Assembly (NCBI GenBank): GCA_947474705.1
Contig: CANJJS010000010.1
Location: 22,199-86,198 of the forward strand
Reading direction: 5' to 3'
Source: Acetobacteraceae bacterium
GTDB lineage: Bacteria > Pseudomonadota > Alphaproteobacteria > Acetobacterales > Acetobacteraceae
Length of the DNA stretch: 64,000 nucleotides
How positions within the stretch are numbered: position 1 is the first letter of the stretch; each line of letters starts with the position of its first letter. The notes under the pieces were generated by a model. It saw nothing but the letters and a program-made list of their open reading frames with translations. It did no database searches and was not told the origin of the DNA. This document shows, one piece after another, positions 18,582 to 28,405 of this stretch. The translations under genes and the position numbers were made by a program.

Positions 18582-20492
18582 TCAGGCCGCCGCCCGCGCG
18601 CGGGCGCGGCGGGTTCGTTGCACCATCGCCAGCACCACCGCGAGCACCGTCAGCGCCGCCGGCACCACGGCGATGTTGACGACCCGCAGCGTGGTGTCGA
18701 GCGAGGAGATTTCGCGGTTCAGTTCCAGTTGCACATCGCGCAGCTTTTTACGCGTATCGACGATGTCCTTGCGGGCCGCGTCGATGGCGGCGCGCTGTTC
18801 CGGGGTGATCACGGCCTCGGCCTTGCCGCCCTCCGCGCCGCCGCCGGTGCGCAGACCGCGGAGGGTTTTTTCGACCTCTTCCAGATGGGTTTTCAGCGCC
18901 TGCTCGGTCTGGCGATACTTCGCCTCGGCGTTGCTCTGGATCGCCGCGACGCGTTCGAAGGGCCGGTTGGTGTCGCCGCGCGAGCGGAGCCCGATCAGCG
19001 AATCGCCGCCCGCCAAGGTGCCGATCAGGTTGGCGACGAAGGGGCCGTTGTCGGCGAAGGGGGTGGCGGTGGACTGGCCGAAGAAATCGGCGACGCGCAC
19101 CCAGTAACGATCCGCGAGAATATCGGAGTCGGCGACCACGACCATGTTCGCGGGCTCTTTCGTCTGCGCGACATGGGCCGGGAAATTGTCGGGACGCTTC
19201 TTGTCGGCGGGCAGGTCCGGCGGACCGGCGAAGGCGGATTTCAACTGTCCCCGGACGCGGGCGGCGATGACGCGCGGCCCGCCCTCGGGTTTGAAATTCG
19301 CCAGGATTTTGGCGGGTTCCGGCATCGACAATTTGTCGCGCGGCACCGAACCGGACCGCGCGCTGGTCGTCAGCAGCGGGGTGAACTCGATGGTCGCGCC
19401 CGCCGCCTTCGAAATCGACCCCGGCGAGGCCACGGTCACCTGCGTCAGATCGGCGGTCGCCGGATCGTCCTTGTTGATGCCATCGCGGATATTGAACCAG
19501 GCGACATAGTTCACCGCCTGCATCCGGTCGTCGCCACCGGCGCGGACCCGCCAGGCGCCGGTCAGATCGCCGGTCACCTGTGCCGAATCGAACGCGACCC
19601 CCCAGGCATCGAACAGTTTCTTCAGGTCGGAGGAGGTGTCCGTGGGCGGCATGCCCGTCGGCGAGGGCGTCGCCGCCATCGCCTCGCTCCAGGGATCGAC
19701 CATCGCCATCAGCTTGCCGCCGCGCATAACGAACTGGTCGATGGCGTAAAGCGTGGGTTCGGACAGCTCGCGCGCGGAGGCGACGAGCAGCACCTGAATC
19801 TCCGGGTCGATCGTCTGGGCGTCCAGCGGGATCGTCTTGATCTGGTTGGTCTGGCGCAGCAGCAGCGACGACGCGTAGGGCTGCCCGCCCGGCCCCCTGC
19901 CCTGCGACATCATCATCGCGCGGGGATCGCCATCCAGCGGCAGCGAGGACATGACGCCCACGACTGTCCGTTTCGGGTTGGAAAGTTCGTAAACCAGCTT
20001 GGTCAGGTCGAATTCCAGGAACCGCTCGCGCTCCGCCTGGAAGAAGGGGATGGTGCGCTCGTCGTCTTCCAGGTTCGATCCGGCGAGGCCGAAATAGACC
20101 TGGTTGCCGCCGTTATCGACCGGAACGCCCTGCAACCCGTAGGCGACGGCGCGGTCCTCGGTGTCGGAGAAGGGTTCGGGGTCGTAGAATTCGACGCGCA
20201 CCTTGCCGTTGGAGACCGAGGCGTATTCGCGCAGCATTTCCCGGATGTGGTCGGCGTAGGTGCCGTAGACCGGGATCGTCGCGCCAAGACGCCGCGAATA
20301 GAAGAAGCGCAGCGTGATCGGCTCCTTCAAATTCGCCAGCACCTGTTTGGTGCCGCGCGACAGGGTGTACATTTGCCCCTGTGTCGCGTCGATCCGGATG
20401 CTGGAGAGGCGCGCGTCGGCGAACATGTTGACACCGATGGCGATGGCCGCGGCGGCGAGGATGCCGACAATCGAAAAAGACAGACGCCGCAT
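18582..20492 (-). CDS. GldG-type ABC system accessory protein
   Basis: 636 aa with terminal TM segments; RGTKQVLANLKEPITLRFFYSRRLG...; adjacent to the ABC-2 permease. Confidence 0.8.
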   Translation of the reverse strand: MRRLSFSIVGILAAAAIAIGVNMFADARLSSIRIDATQGQMYTLSRGTKQVLANLKEPITLRFFYSRRLGATIPVYGTYADHIREMLREYASVSNGKVRVEFYDPEPFSDTEDRAVAYGLQGVPVDNGGNQVYFGLAGSNLEDDERTIPFFQAERERFLEFDLTKLVYELSNPKRTVVGVMSSLPLDGDPRAMMMSQGRGPGGQPYASSLLLRQTNQIKTIPLDAQTIDPEIQVLLVASARELSEPTLYAIDQFVMRGGKLMAMVDPWSEAMAATPSPTGMPPTDTSSDLKKLFDAWGVAFDSAQVTGDLTGAWRVRAGGDDRMQAVNYVAWFNIRDGINKDDPATADLTQVTVASPGSISKAAGATIEFTPLLTTSARSGSVPRDKLSMPEPAKILANFKPEGGPRVIAARVRGQLKSAFAGPPDLPADKKRPDNFPAHVAQTKEPANMVVVADSDILADRYWVRVADFFGQSTATPFADNGPFVANLIGTLAGGDSLIGLRSRGDTNRPFERVAAIQSNAEAKYRQTEQALKTHLEEVEKTLRGLRTGGGAEGGKAEAVITPEQRAAIDAARKDIVDTRKKLRDVQLELNREISSLDTTLRVVNIAVVPAALTVLAVVLAMVQRTRRARARAAA

Positions 20493-20495
20493 GGA

Positions 20496-21227
20496 TCAAT
20501 CCGCCTTACGCTGGTCGACGAGCACCGTGGTCAGGAACAGCCAGAACCCGATGAACGTCGCGAAGAACACGAGATCCCGCAGCGCGATAATGCCGCGGGT
20601 GAACGCCTGGTAGCGATCGACGATGGCGAAGCTCCGCGCCACTTCCGCCAAAGAGGGCGTGTTGCGGCTGAGGAAGTCCGTGACCAGCGGGTAAGACGCC
20701 GCCGCGAACAGGAAGCAGATCGCCACGCCGAGAACGAAGGCGATGACCTGGTTCCGCGTCAACGCCGACATCGCCGAACCCACGGACAAAAACGCCCCCG
20801 CGATCAGCAACGCGCCGAGATAGCCGGTGGCGACGACTCCCATGTCGGGAGCGCCGAGAAACCGCACCGTCAGCACGATCGGAAAGGTCAGCGCCAGCGC
20901 GATGGCGCAGAACGCCCATGCCGCCAGGAATTTTCCGAGCACCGCCTGTCCCTGGGTGATTGGCAGGGTGAGCAGAAGCTCGATGGTGCCGACGCGGCGT
21001 TCCTCAGCCCAAAGCCGCATGGTGATGGCCGGGACCAGAAGCAGGAAAACCCACGGCAAAAAATTGAAGAAGGGGACGAGGTCGGCCTGGCCGCGGTCGA
21101 AGAAATTGCCCATGTTGAAGGTCAGCGTGCCCTGCAACACCAGGAAGATGACGATGAACACGGTCGCGACGGGGGTGGCGAAATAGGCGGACAGTTCGCG
21201 TCCGGCGATGATCAGGGTCTGGCGCAC
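20496..21227 (-). CDS. ABC-2 type transporter permease (GldF-like)
   Basis: IIAGRELSAYFATPVATVFIVIFLVLQG...ITMRLWAEERRVGTIELLLTLPITQGQAVLGKFLAAW. Confidence 0.88.
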   Translation of the reverse strand: MRQTLIIAGRELSAYFATPVATVFIVIFLVLQGTLTFNMGNFFDRGQADLVPFFNFLPWVFLLLVPAITMRLWAEERRVGTIELLLTLPITQGQAVLGKFLAAWAFCAIALALTFPIVLTVRFLGAPDMGVVATGYLGALLIAGAFLSVGSAMSALTRNQVIAFVLGVAICFLFAAASYPLVTDFLSRNTPSLAEVARSFAIVDRYQAFTRGIIALRDLVFFATFIGFWLFLTTVLVDQRKAD

Positions 21228-21229
21228 GG

Positions 21230-21973
21230 TCAGGCGGCCTCCAACGTCAGTTGCCGGAAGACGTCGTCGAGTTTGCCCGACGGCGCCATTTTGTGCAGTT
21301 CCGCCGGCGTGGCGTCGGCGACGACCTTGCCCGCGGCGATGACGATGGCGCGGGTGCAGACGGCGTCCACCTCCTCCAGGATATGGGTGGAGATGACGAT
21401 GGCTTTTTCCGGCCGCATCTGGTCGATCAGGGTCCGGACCTCGTGCTTCTGGTTCGGATCGAGCCCGTCGGTGGGTTCGTCCAGCACCAGCACAGGCGGA
21501 TCGTGCAACAGCGCCTGGGCCAGGCCGACGCGGCGCTTGAAACCTTTCGACAATGTTTCAACGGGTTGCAGCCTGACGCTCTCAAGCCTGGTGAGGCCGA
21601 GCGCATGGGCCACGCGGTCGGTCAGTTCCGATCCACGGTAGCCGCGGATGCGGGCGCAAAATTTGAGAAATCCGGTGACGGACATTTCGCCGTAGGTTGG
21701 GGCGCCTTCGGGCAGGAACCCGAGCACCGTCCTGGCGGCGACGCCGTCGGACTGGACGTCGTGGCCCAGTATTCGCGCGGCACCCGCGGTTGGGATCATG
21801 AAGCCGGCGAGCATGCGCATGGTGGTGGATTTGCCGGCGCCGTTGGGGCCAAGGAACCCGAGCACCTCGCCTTTCGAGACGTTGAAGCTGACGTTGTCGA
21901 CGGCCGTGAAGGCGCCGAAGCGCTTGGTCAGTCCCTCGATCTCGATAAGAACGGTCTGACCTGTCCCGGACAT
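21230..21973 (-). CDS. ABC transporter ATP-binding protein (GldA-like)
   Basis: GFLGPNGAGKSTTMRMLAG...VETLSKGFKRRVGLAQALLHDPPVLVLDEPTDGLDPNQ. Confidence 0.9.
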   Translation of the reverse strand: MSGTGQTVLIEIEGLTKRFGAFTAVDNVSFNVSKGEVLGFLGPNGAGKSTTMRMLAGFMIPTAGAARILGHDVQSDGVAARTVLGFLPEGAPTYGEMSVTGFLKFCARIRGYRGSELTDRVAHALGLTRLESVRLQPVETLSKGFKRRVGLAQALLHDPPVLVLDEPTDGLDPNQKHEVRTLIDQMRPEKAIVISTHILEEVDAVCTRAIVIAAGKVVADATPAELHKMAPSGKLDDVFRQLTLEAA

Positions 21974-22231
21974 TTATCGTTCTCCTCGCCCTGCCTGTTG
22001 GCTGGGAGATAGCGCATTCGCGGCCCCGCGCAAGGGCGGGCGAACATGTTGGCGCTTTGCCTGACATGGGGCGGGCGGCGGCCAAAGACTTCCATTCTTC
22101 GCGGCGCCGCCACGCGCGCCGTTGCGTCCGGGCGGGCGCGGCATACATTCAGGTGCGAACCCACGGGCCGGACGCGAGTCGGGTCCTGGCCGCGCCGTGC
22201 TCGCGGCATGGGGTGGGTCTGGAGGCCTGAA

Positions 22232-22966
22232 ATGCGCGCGTCGCCGCTTTTTGTTCTGATGTCCTGTTCGTGGCTCGGTTTGGCTGGTCCCGCATGTGCC
22301 TGGACCGCGGGCGAAACCGCGGCGTCCCCAGGTGTCGCCGGCGCGCCGGGTTCGTTGCTGGCGCCGCGGCCGTCCGGGCCGTTGCCCGCGCCGGTTTCAC
22401 CCGATACCGCGGCGCCGCTGCCATCCGGCTGGCCCATGAATGCCGGGGTCCCGGCGGACCCGCGGCAGGCTCAGGAAGCGCCCGGGTCTGGGCGGACCTC
22501 CGTGACGGTGGAACCCTTGCAGCCACTGACCCCGGCCGGGCGGCCCCTTCGCTCCGAACGGGGGCCCTCCGAACGGGGTCCCTTTGGCGCGGCGCCGCTC
22601 TCCCTGGCGCCGCCGCTGTCCGCCACGCCGGGTGGAAAAACGGCGCCCGCCGCCGGTGCGCCGGTCGTGTCCCAGAAACTGCCCACCCCCGCTTTGTCGC
22701 CGGAAGCCGGGCCCGGCGATTTCCTCCGCGCCGCCCGGAGCGCCGTGCTTGGCGGGCGGATCGGCGAGGCCCGCTCGGCCCTGGAAATGGCGCAGACACG
22801 CTTGCTCAGCCGGGTCATCGACGCGGGCAAGGAGCGCGAACCCAGCGACGACCTCGCGGTCAGGCAGATCGGCGAGGCGATTGCGGCGCTGATCGCGAAC
22901 GACCGGATGAACAGTGTCGGCATGATCGAACGCGCGAGCGCGACGCTTGGCGTGCCGCTGAACTGA
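22232..22966 (+). CDS. Hypothetical exported Pro/Ala-rich protein
   Basis: Signal peptide MRASPLFVLMSCSWLGLAGPACA; low-complexity linker; C-terminal DFLRAARSAVLGGRIGEARSALEMAQTRLL. Confidence 0.55.
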   Translation: MRASPLFVLMSCSWLGLAGPACAWTAGETAASPGVAGAPGSLLAPRPSGPLPAPVSPDTAAPLPSGWPMNAGVPADPRQAQEAPGSGRTSVTVEPLQPLTPAGRPLRSERGPSERGPFGAAPLSLAPPLSATPGGKTAPAAGAPVVSQKLPTPALSPEAGPGDFLRAARSAVLGGRIGEARSALEMAQTRLLSRVIDAGKEREPSDDLAVRQIGEAIAALIANDRMNSVGMIERASATLGVPLN

Positions 22967-23040
22967 TCGCGGCCGCGCGGCGGTATTTCGACTCGGTTGG
23001 GCATAATTCCGTTATAAGAGACGTGTCTCAGGAGGGTGCC

Positions 23041-23514
23041 ATGTTCGTGAAGTCTTCGTTCATGAGGCGGTGCGCGGTTCGTGCCCTGGCGATCGCGTGC
23101 GTTCTCGCCGGGATGGCGCCGGCGGTTGAGGCGCGCGTGTTCGTGGGGGTGGGCGTGCCGTTGTATATCGGGCCGCCGGTCCTGATGCCGCCGCCTTATT
23201 ACGGGCCGTATTACGCGGTCCCGCCGCCCTGGTATGGGCCGCCGCCGGGAAGCACCTTCAATTACACGCCGCCACCGGCCGTGCCGCGCGATCTGGCGCC
23301 TCGCGGTGCAGGCCCGTCCGGCGGCGGGTATTCGCCTTCGGGCGGGTACACGCCGTCGATGGGCGGCGCGCCAACCGGAGGGGGACCCGGCGCCGGACAG
23401 GGCGTCTGCCGGGCCGGTCCTTATGTCTGCCCGCTGATCGAGGACGTGCCCCTTGGCGGGGACTGCGCCTGCCCATCGCATGACGGCCGCCCGGTCAGGG
23501 GGCGCGCCGGATAG
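23041..23514 (+). CDS. Hypothetical exported Pro/Tyr/Gly-rich protein
   Basis: Signal peptide then RVFVGVGVPLYIGPPVLMPPPYYGPYYAVPPPWYGPPPG; Cys-containing C-terminus. Confidence 0.6.
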   Translation: MFVKSSFMRRCAVRALAIACVLAGMAPAVEARVFVGVGVPLYIGPPVLMPPPYYGPYYAVPPPWYGPPPGSTFNYTPPPAVPRDLAPRGAGPSGGGYSPSGGYTPSMGGAPTGGGPGAGQGVCRAGPYVCPLIEDVPLGGDCACPSHDGRPVRGRAG

Positions 23515-23529
23515 CGGCGTCCGAGGCGT

Positions 23530-25329
23530 ATGGACCGCCCGCGCCCGAGGCGCATGGACCTGATCGAGGATCGCGCGGCGATAGGCGACGGCCAGTCGAT
23601 CGCTCTGGTCCGGCGCGACGGCGCCATCGACTGGCTGTGCCTGCCACGCTTCGACAGTCCGCCCTGTTTCGCGGCGCTGCTGGGCGGGCCGGAAAATGGC
23701 GTTTGGTGGCTTGGGCCGGCGGATGCGGGCACCTGCGCGCACCGCGCCTACCGCGACGGCACGCTGGTCCTGGAAACCGTGTTCGACCGCCCGGACGGCA
23801 CGGTGGCGATCGTCGACTTCATGGGGCCCGGTCCCGGCACGGTCGCGCGGATCGTCGAGGCCCGGCGCGGCGCGGTCCGCTGCGCCTCCGATTTCGCGCC
23901 GCGGCGCGATTTCGGACGCCGCGCGCCCGTTTTCAGCCCGATGGCGGATGGAACCGGCTTTTTCGCCGGGACGGGGGACGAGCGCCTCGCGATTCGCGCC
24001 GATGTGCCGATGCGCGTGGAGAACGGCGCCGTCGCCGCCCGGTTCGCGCTCGCCGCCGGCGAACGCGCCTGGTTTTCGCTGGCGTATGCGCCGGAGGGCG
24101 CGCCATTCCCTAACGGGCCGGACATGGACCGCGCCCAGGCGGAGGTCGAGGCGGCCTGGCGCGGCTGGATCGCGCGAAGCACCTATCGCGGACGCTGGCG
24201 CGGCGCGGTGGAGCGCGCATTGTTGACCCTGAAGGCGCTGACCTTCGCGCCAACGGGCGCCATGGCCGCGGCGCCGACCACGTCGCTGCCCGAATGGATC
24301 GGCGGATCGCGCAACTGGGATTACCGGTTCTGCTGGCCCAGAGATTCGAGTCTGGCGGCGCTGGCGCTGATGGGCGCGGGGTTCGGCGCCGAGGCACTGG
24401 CGCTGGCGGATTTTTTGGCCCGTTCGGTGCCGGCGGGCGAGGCGGCATTGCCACCGTTGCTTGGCGTGACCGGCGCGCCGCCGCCGCCGGAACGGGAGAT
24501 CCCGTGGCTCGCGGGTTTCGCGGCCTCGCGCCCCGTGCGCGCCGGCAATGCCGCCGTGGCGCAAACGCAGTTGGATGTGTTTGGAGAGGTCGAACTCGCG
24601 CTGTTCGAACTGGTCGCGCGGGGGCTCGCGCCCGCCGGGCGTCACTGGCCCTTTCGCCGGGCGGCGATCGAGCACCTGGAAACCGTCTGGCGCGGGCCCG
24701 ACGAGGGGATCTGGGAGGTACGCGGCGGGCCGCGCCAGTTCACGCTGTCGAAAGTCATGGTCTGGGTTGCCTTCGATCGGGCGATCCGGACGGCGGAAAC
24801 GCATGGGCTGCCGGCGCCCCTGGCGCGGTGGCGGGCGGCGCGGGCGGCGTGCCGGGAGATGGTGCTGACGCGCGGGTTCAACCGGGACCGCGGCGCGTTT
24901 ACTCAGACCCTCGACGGCATCGTGCTGGACGCGAGCCTGTTGCTGTTGCCTTTGGTGGGCTTCCTGCCGCCGGACGATCCGCGGATCGCGGGGACCGTCG
25001 CGGCCATCGGACGAGAGCTTTCGGCGAACGGCCTGATCCGGCGTTACGCAACAGAGACCGGCGCGGACGGGTTGCCGCCGGGGGAAGGCGTGTTTCTCGC
25101 CTGCGGGTTTTGGTATGTCTCGGCGCTGGCGCTGGGGGGACAGCGGACGGAAGCGGCGGCGTTGTTCGAACACATGCTCGGTCTGGCGAACGATGTCGGC
25201 TTGCTGGCCGAGGAATACGATCCGGTGGCGCGGCGCCAGCTTGGGAATTTTCCGCAGGGGTTTTCGCATTTGGCGCTGATCGGCGCGGCCCTGGCGTTGG
25301 ATGGCGGGACCGCGATGCCGCCCGGGTGA
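23530..25329 (+). CDS. Glycoside hydrolase family 15-like protein
   Basis: IEDRAAIGDGQSIALVRRDGAIDWLCLPRFDSPPCFAALLGG...GGSRNWDYRFCWPRDSSLAALAL. Confidence 0.9.
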   Translation: MDRPRPRRMDLIEDRAAIGDGQSIALVRRDGAIDWLCLPRFDSPPCFAALLGGPENGVWWLGPADAGTCAHRAYRDGTLVLETVFDRPDGTVAIVDFMGPGPGTVARIVEARRGAVRCASDFAPRRDFGRRAPVFSPMADGTGFFAGTGDERLAIRADVPMRVENGAVAARFALAAGERAWFSLAYAPEGAPFPNGPDMDRAQAEVEAAWRGWIARSTYRGRWRGAVERALLTLKALTFAPTGAMAAAPTTSLPEWIGGSRNWDYRFCWPRDSSLAALALMGAGFGAEALALADFLARSVPAGEAALPPLLGVTGAPPPPEREIPWLAGFAASRPVRAGNAAVAQTQLDVFGEVELALFELVARGLAPAGRHWPFRRAAIEHLETVWRGPDEGIWEVRGGPRQFTLSKVMVWVAFDRAIRTAETHGLPAPLARWRAARAACREMVLTRGFNRDRGAFTQTLDGIVLDASLLLLPLVGFLPPDDPRIAGTVAAIGRELSANGLIRRYATETGADGLPPGEGVFLACGFWYVSALALGGQRTEAAALFEHMLGLANDVGLLAEEYDPVARRQLGNFPQGFSHLALIGAALALDGGTAMPPG

Positions 25330-25563
25330 GGCGGTCCCGGTGCTCGCGTCTGGAGGCGGCGCCGTTACCCCCGGCTACCGGTCCGCCGCACCGCTTCGAG
25401 CAGCGAATACCCCGCATGGCTGGCGGGTGGACGCCGCCGCCCTTGCCCTCAAACCCCGTTTCGGGCACTCAGCCCCCACTGCTCCAGGGCTTCGCGCGCG
25501 CCGAGGCGGCCGCGCGATCCGTTGGCCAGTTCGCGCCACCGTCAGAAAGCTCCGACAGGAAAC

Positions 25564-26490
25564 ATGTCCACGGAAACCTCGACCAAACACCGGCTGGAAC
25601 TCCCCGCCGCGGTCAACACGCGCCGGATCGTCTGGCCCTATGCCATCGCCATCGGGTCGTATCACGCGATTGCGTTGCTGGCGTTTCTGCCTTGGCTGTT
25701 CAGTTGGACGGGCGTCGGACTTGCCTTCGCGGGGACGTATCTGTTCGGGTGTCTGGGCATCAATCTTTGCTACCACCGCATTCTCACGCATCGCGGCATG
25801 GTCTGCCCGAAATGGCTCGAATACAGTTTCGCGACTCTCGGCGTCTGCTGCCTGCAGGACACGCCCGCGCGCTGGATCGCCGTCCACCGCCGGCACCACG
25901 AGCATTCCGACAAGCGCGACGATCCGCATTCGCCGCTGGCCGGGTTCTGGTGGGGGCATGTCGGGTGGATGCTGCTCGACAATCGGGATCTTTACCGGTT
26001 GGGGATTTTCGATCGCTACGCCAAGGATATTCTCCGGGATCCGTTTTACCGGCGGCTGGAGAAGCCGATCCTCTACGCGGGGATTATTCTGATTTCGTGG
26101 TATGTGTTCTTTCTCGGCGGGTTTCTGACCGGCCTCGCCGCCGGCCACAGTCTGGGCGAGTCCGCCCAATTCGGCGCCAGCGTTTTGATCTGGGGCGTGT
26201 TCGTCCGCACGGTGCTGGTCTGGCACATCACCTGGTCGGTGAATTCCCTGTCGCATCTCTGGGGTTATCGAAACTACGAAACCGCCGACGACAGCCGCAA
26301 CAACTGGCTGGTCGCGGTGCTGACCAGCGGCGAGGGCTGGCACAACAACCACCACGCCGACCCCCGCTCCGCCAGCCACGGCCATGGCGGCTGGGAGATC
26401 GATCTTATCTACGTGTTTGTCAGGGGGCTGGAAAAGCTCGGCCTGGCGAAGGACGTTCGCCGGCCGGGCGCGGGGCTGAAAAAAGGCTGA
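25564..26490 (+). CDS. Acyl-CoA (delta-9) fatty acid desaturase
   Basis: HRILTHRG, HRRHHEHSD and HNNHHADPRSA histidine boxes with TM segments. Confidence 0.92.
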   Translation: MSTETSTKHRLELPAAVNTRRIVWPYAIAIGSYHAIALLAFLPWLFSWTGVGLAFAGTYLFGCLGINLCYHRILTHRGMVCPKWLEYSFATLGVCCLQDTPARWIAVHRRHHEHSDKRDDPHSPLAGFWWGHVGWMLLDNRDLYRLGIFDRYAKDILRDPFYRRLEKPILYAGIILISWYVFFLGGFLTGLAAGHSLGESAQFGASVLIWGVFVRTVLVWHITWSVNSLSHLWGYRNYETADDSRNNWLVAVLTSGEGWHNNHHADPRSASHGHGGWEIDLIYVFVRGLEKLGLAKDVRRPGAGLKKG

Positions 26491-26504
26491 CGGCGCCCAT
26501 GACC

Positions 26505-26775
26505 GCGGGGTGCCGGGTGGCGACACCGGGGCTCCGCCCCGGACCCCACGGGGGCTTTGCCCCTCGACCCCACCAGGGCGGGGGCCCTGGACCCATTTGG
26601 TTGGGGTGTTTGAAGAAGGGGGGCCATCCGCGACGTATCAACGTCCGAGTAGGCCCCCCTTCTTCAAACACCCCAAAGAGACGGCATCCAAGGCCCTGCC
26701 TTGGCGGGGTTCGAAGGGGCAGCGCCCCTCGCGGGGTCCGGGGCGGAGCCCTGGTGTTTCCATTCGGCACGCCGC
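26505..26775. repeat. Nested quasi-palindromic intergenic element, copy A
   Basis: Perfect 25-bp inner arms 26601-26625/26652-26676 (TTGGGGTGTTTGAAGAAGGGGGGCC) around a 26-nt loop; outer arms GGCTCCGCCCCGGACCCC/GGGGTCCGGGGCGGAGCC. Confidence 0.85.
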
Positions 26776-26789
26776 GCGCCAAGGGGGCT

Positions 26790-28331
26790 TCAGTTCTTGC
26801 ACCCCGCGGCGATCGTGACATCGTTGAACCGGTCGTCGCCCGAGGGCAGATACGGCACCAAATTCAGCACGCAGCCCGGCTTGTAGGCGTAGACATTGGA
26901 CCGGGTGATCATCGGGATCGTCGCCACGGACGTCACGACCTCCCGCGCCAGGTCCCGCATCACGCCCACACGCCGAGGGTCCGTCGCGGCCATCGCGCGG
27001 GCCTGGCCCAGCAACTCGTCGATCCGGGGGCTGGCGACGCCGCCGGGGGCATAGGACCCGCCGGTGCCGACGATCTCATGCACCGTCTGGATCGGATCGC
27101 TGCGCCCGCCGTACCGCCCCATCAGCATGTCCGCCCGCGTCGGGGGGCGGTAGAATTGCGTGAATTGCGAGACATCGACGACGTCGAGTTTCATGCGGAT
27201 CCCGACATCGGCGAAATTCGCCTGCAACGCCTCCGCCATCTGGCGATATTCGCTGTTGTTCAGCACGAGATCGGTCAGATCGATCCCGTCCTTATATCCG
27301 GCTTCCGCCAACAGCGCCTTGGCCTTGGCGGGGTCGTAGGGATAGGCGTTCTCCAGTTCCGGCACATAAAATGGCGAGGCGCGCGACCACATCTGCCAGG
27401 TCGCCCGCGCGCTGCCGTTGGTCAGCGCCTCCGCGATCGCCTCCCGGTCGATGGCGTGCGCCATGGCCTTGCGGACGCGGATATCGCCGAGCGGACCTTT
27501 TTTCAAATTGGTATAGATCAGCCACAACGCGTTCTTGTCGGTCATCTGTATTTGCAGACCGGCGCCCTTGGCCTCCGGGATCTGCCGTGGATCGATTTGC
27601 GCGATATTCGCCTGGCCCGAGCGCAGCGCGTTCAACCGCGCGCGGCCGTCGGGGACGTAATGATGTTCGAAGGCGATGGCGCGGCCTTTGATGCCGCCCC
27701 AATATCCGTCGAAGCGGGTGGTGAGGGTTTTCACGTTCGGATCGAAGTTTTTCACGCGGAACGGCCCGGCGCCGATCGGTTTCAGCGCGGAGCCGATGAC
27801 GCCTTCGGTCAGCGCGGCGGGGCTGACCATCATCCCGGCGTTGGCGCCGAACCAAAACTCGATCTGCCCGCTGGGCTTTTTCAGTTTGATGTGGACGACG
27901 TCCTCGCCCCGGTATTCGACGGAGTCGATCAGCTTGAACGTCTCGATGACCGTGGTGCCGGCGCGCGTTCCCAACGCGGTCATGCGTTCGAAATTCCGCT
28001 TCACGGCCTCGGCGTTGAAGGGTGTGCCGTCGTGGAACGTGACGCCTTTCCGCAATTTCAAGGTCAGTTCGGTCAGGTCCGCGTTGCGGGTCCAGGACTC
28101 GACCAGGCCCGGTTCCGGATCGCCCGCGTCGTTCAGGCGGATCAGCGGTTCGTACACCGCCAGCAGCGCCTCATGCGAATAGGAAGAATTGTTCTGCGGC
28201 TCCACCGGGTCGAGCGTCTCGTTCCCCGCCATGTCGTAATAGATCACGGGGGTGTTCAGGTTCGGTTCCGCCGCGCGCGCGGACGCCGCGGTCAGGAGCG
28301 CGAGAGACATCGTCCAGGCGAGAAGGCGCAT
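26790..28331 (-). CDS. ABC transporter substrate-binding protein (peptide/nickel family 5)
   Basis: Signal peptide MRLLAWTMSLALLTAASARA; YEPLIRLNDAGDPEPGLVESWTRNADLTELTLKLRKGVTFHDGTPFNAEAVKRNFER. Confidence 0.9.
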   Translation of the reverse strand: MRLLAWTMSLALLTAASARAAEPNLNTPVIYYDMAGNETLDPVEPQNNSSYSHEALLAVYEPLIRLNDAGDPEPGLVESWTRNADLTELTLKLRKGVTFHDGTPFNAEAVKRNFERMTALGTRAGTTVIETFKLIDSVEYRGEDVVHIKLKKPSGQIEFWFGANAGMMVSPAALTEGVIGSALKPIGAGPFRVKNFDPNVKTLTTRFDGYWGGIKGRAIAFEHHYVPDGRARLNALRSGQANIAQIDPRQIPEAKGAGLQIQMTDKNALWLIYTNLKKGPLGDIRVRKAMAHAIDREAIAEALTNGSARATWQMWSRASPFYVPELENAYPYDPAKAKALLAEAGYKDGIDLTDLVLNNSEYRQMAEALQANFADVGIRMKLDVVDVSQFTQFYRPPTRADMLMGRYGGRSDPIQTVHEIVGTGGSYAPGGVASPRIDELLGQARAMAATDPRRVGVMRDLAREVVTSVATIPMITRSNVYAYKPGCVLNLVPYLPSGDDRFNDVTIAAGCKN

Positions 28332-28405
28332 GATCCCGGTGTTTCCATGGTTGGTTTCGTTGGGCACAACATGGCGGGCGCGGCGCGGCGAGTCCATCGC
28401 GCCGT

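Noticed and set aside
17622-21641. 1339-aa plus-strand ORF
   Set aside because: Antisense to DUF4340, GldG, GldF and GldA genes with clear family motifs; Arg/His/Gln-rich translation is typical of a spurious GC-rich antisense frame.
22471-25269. 932-aa minus-strand ORF
   Set aside because: Antisense to the GH15 and exported-protein genes; low-complexity Arg-rich translation.
26505-26775. Copies A-D as CRISPR-like or IS insertions
   Set aside because: No regular spacer array, no ORF inside and no obvious target-site duplication at the outer ends; nested palindrome describes them better.
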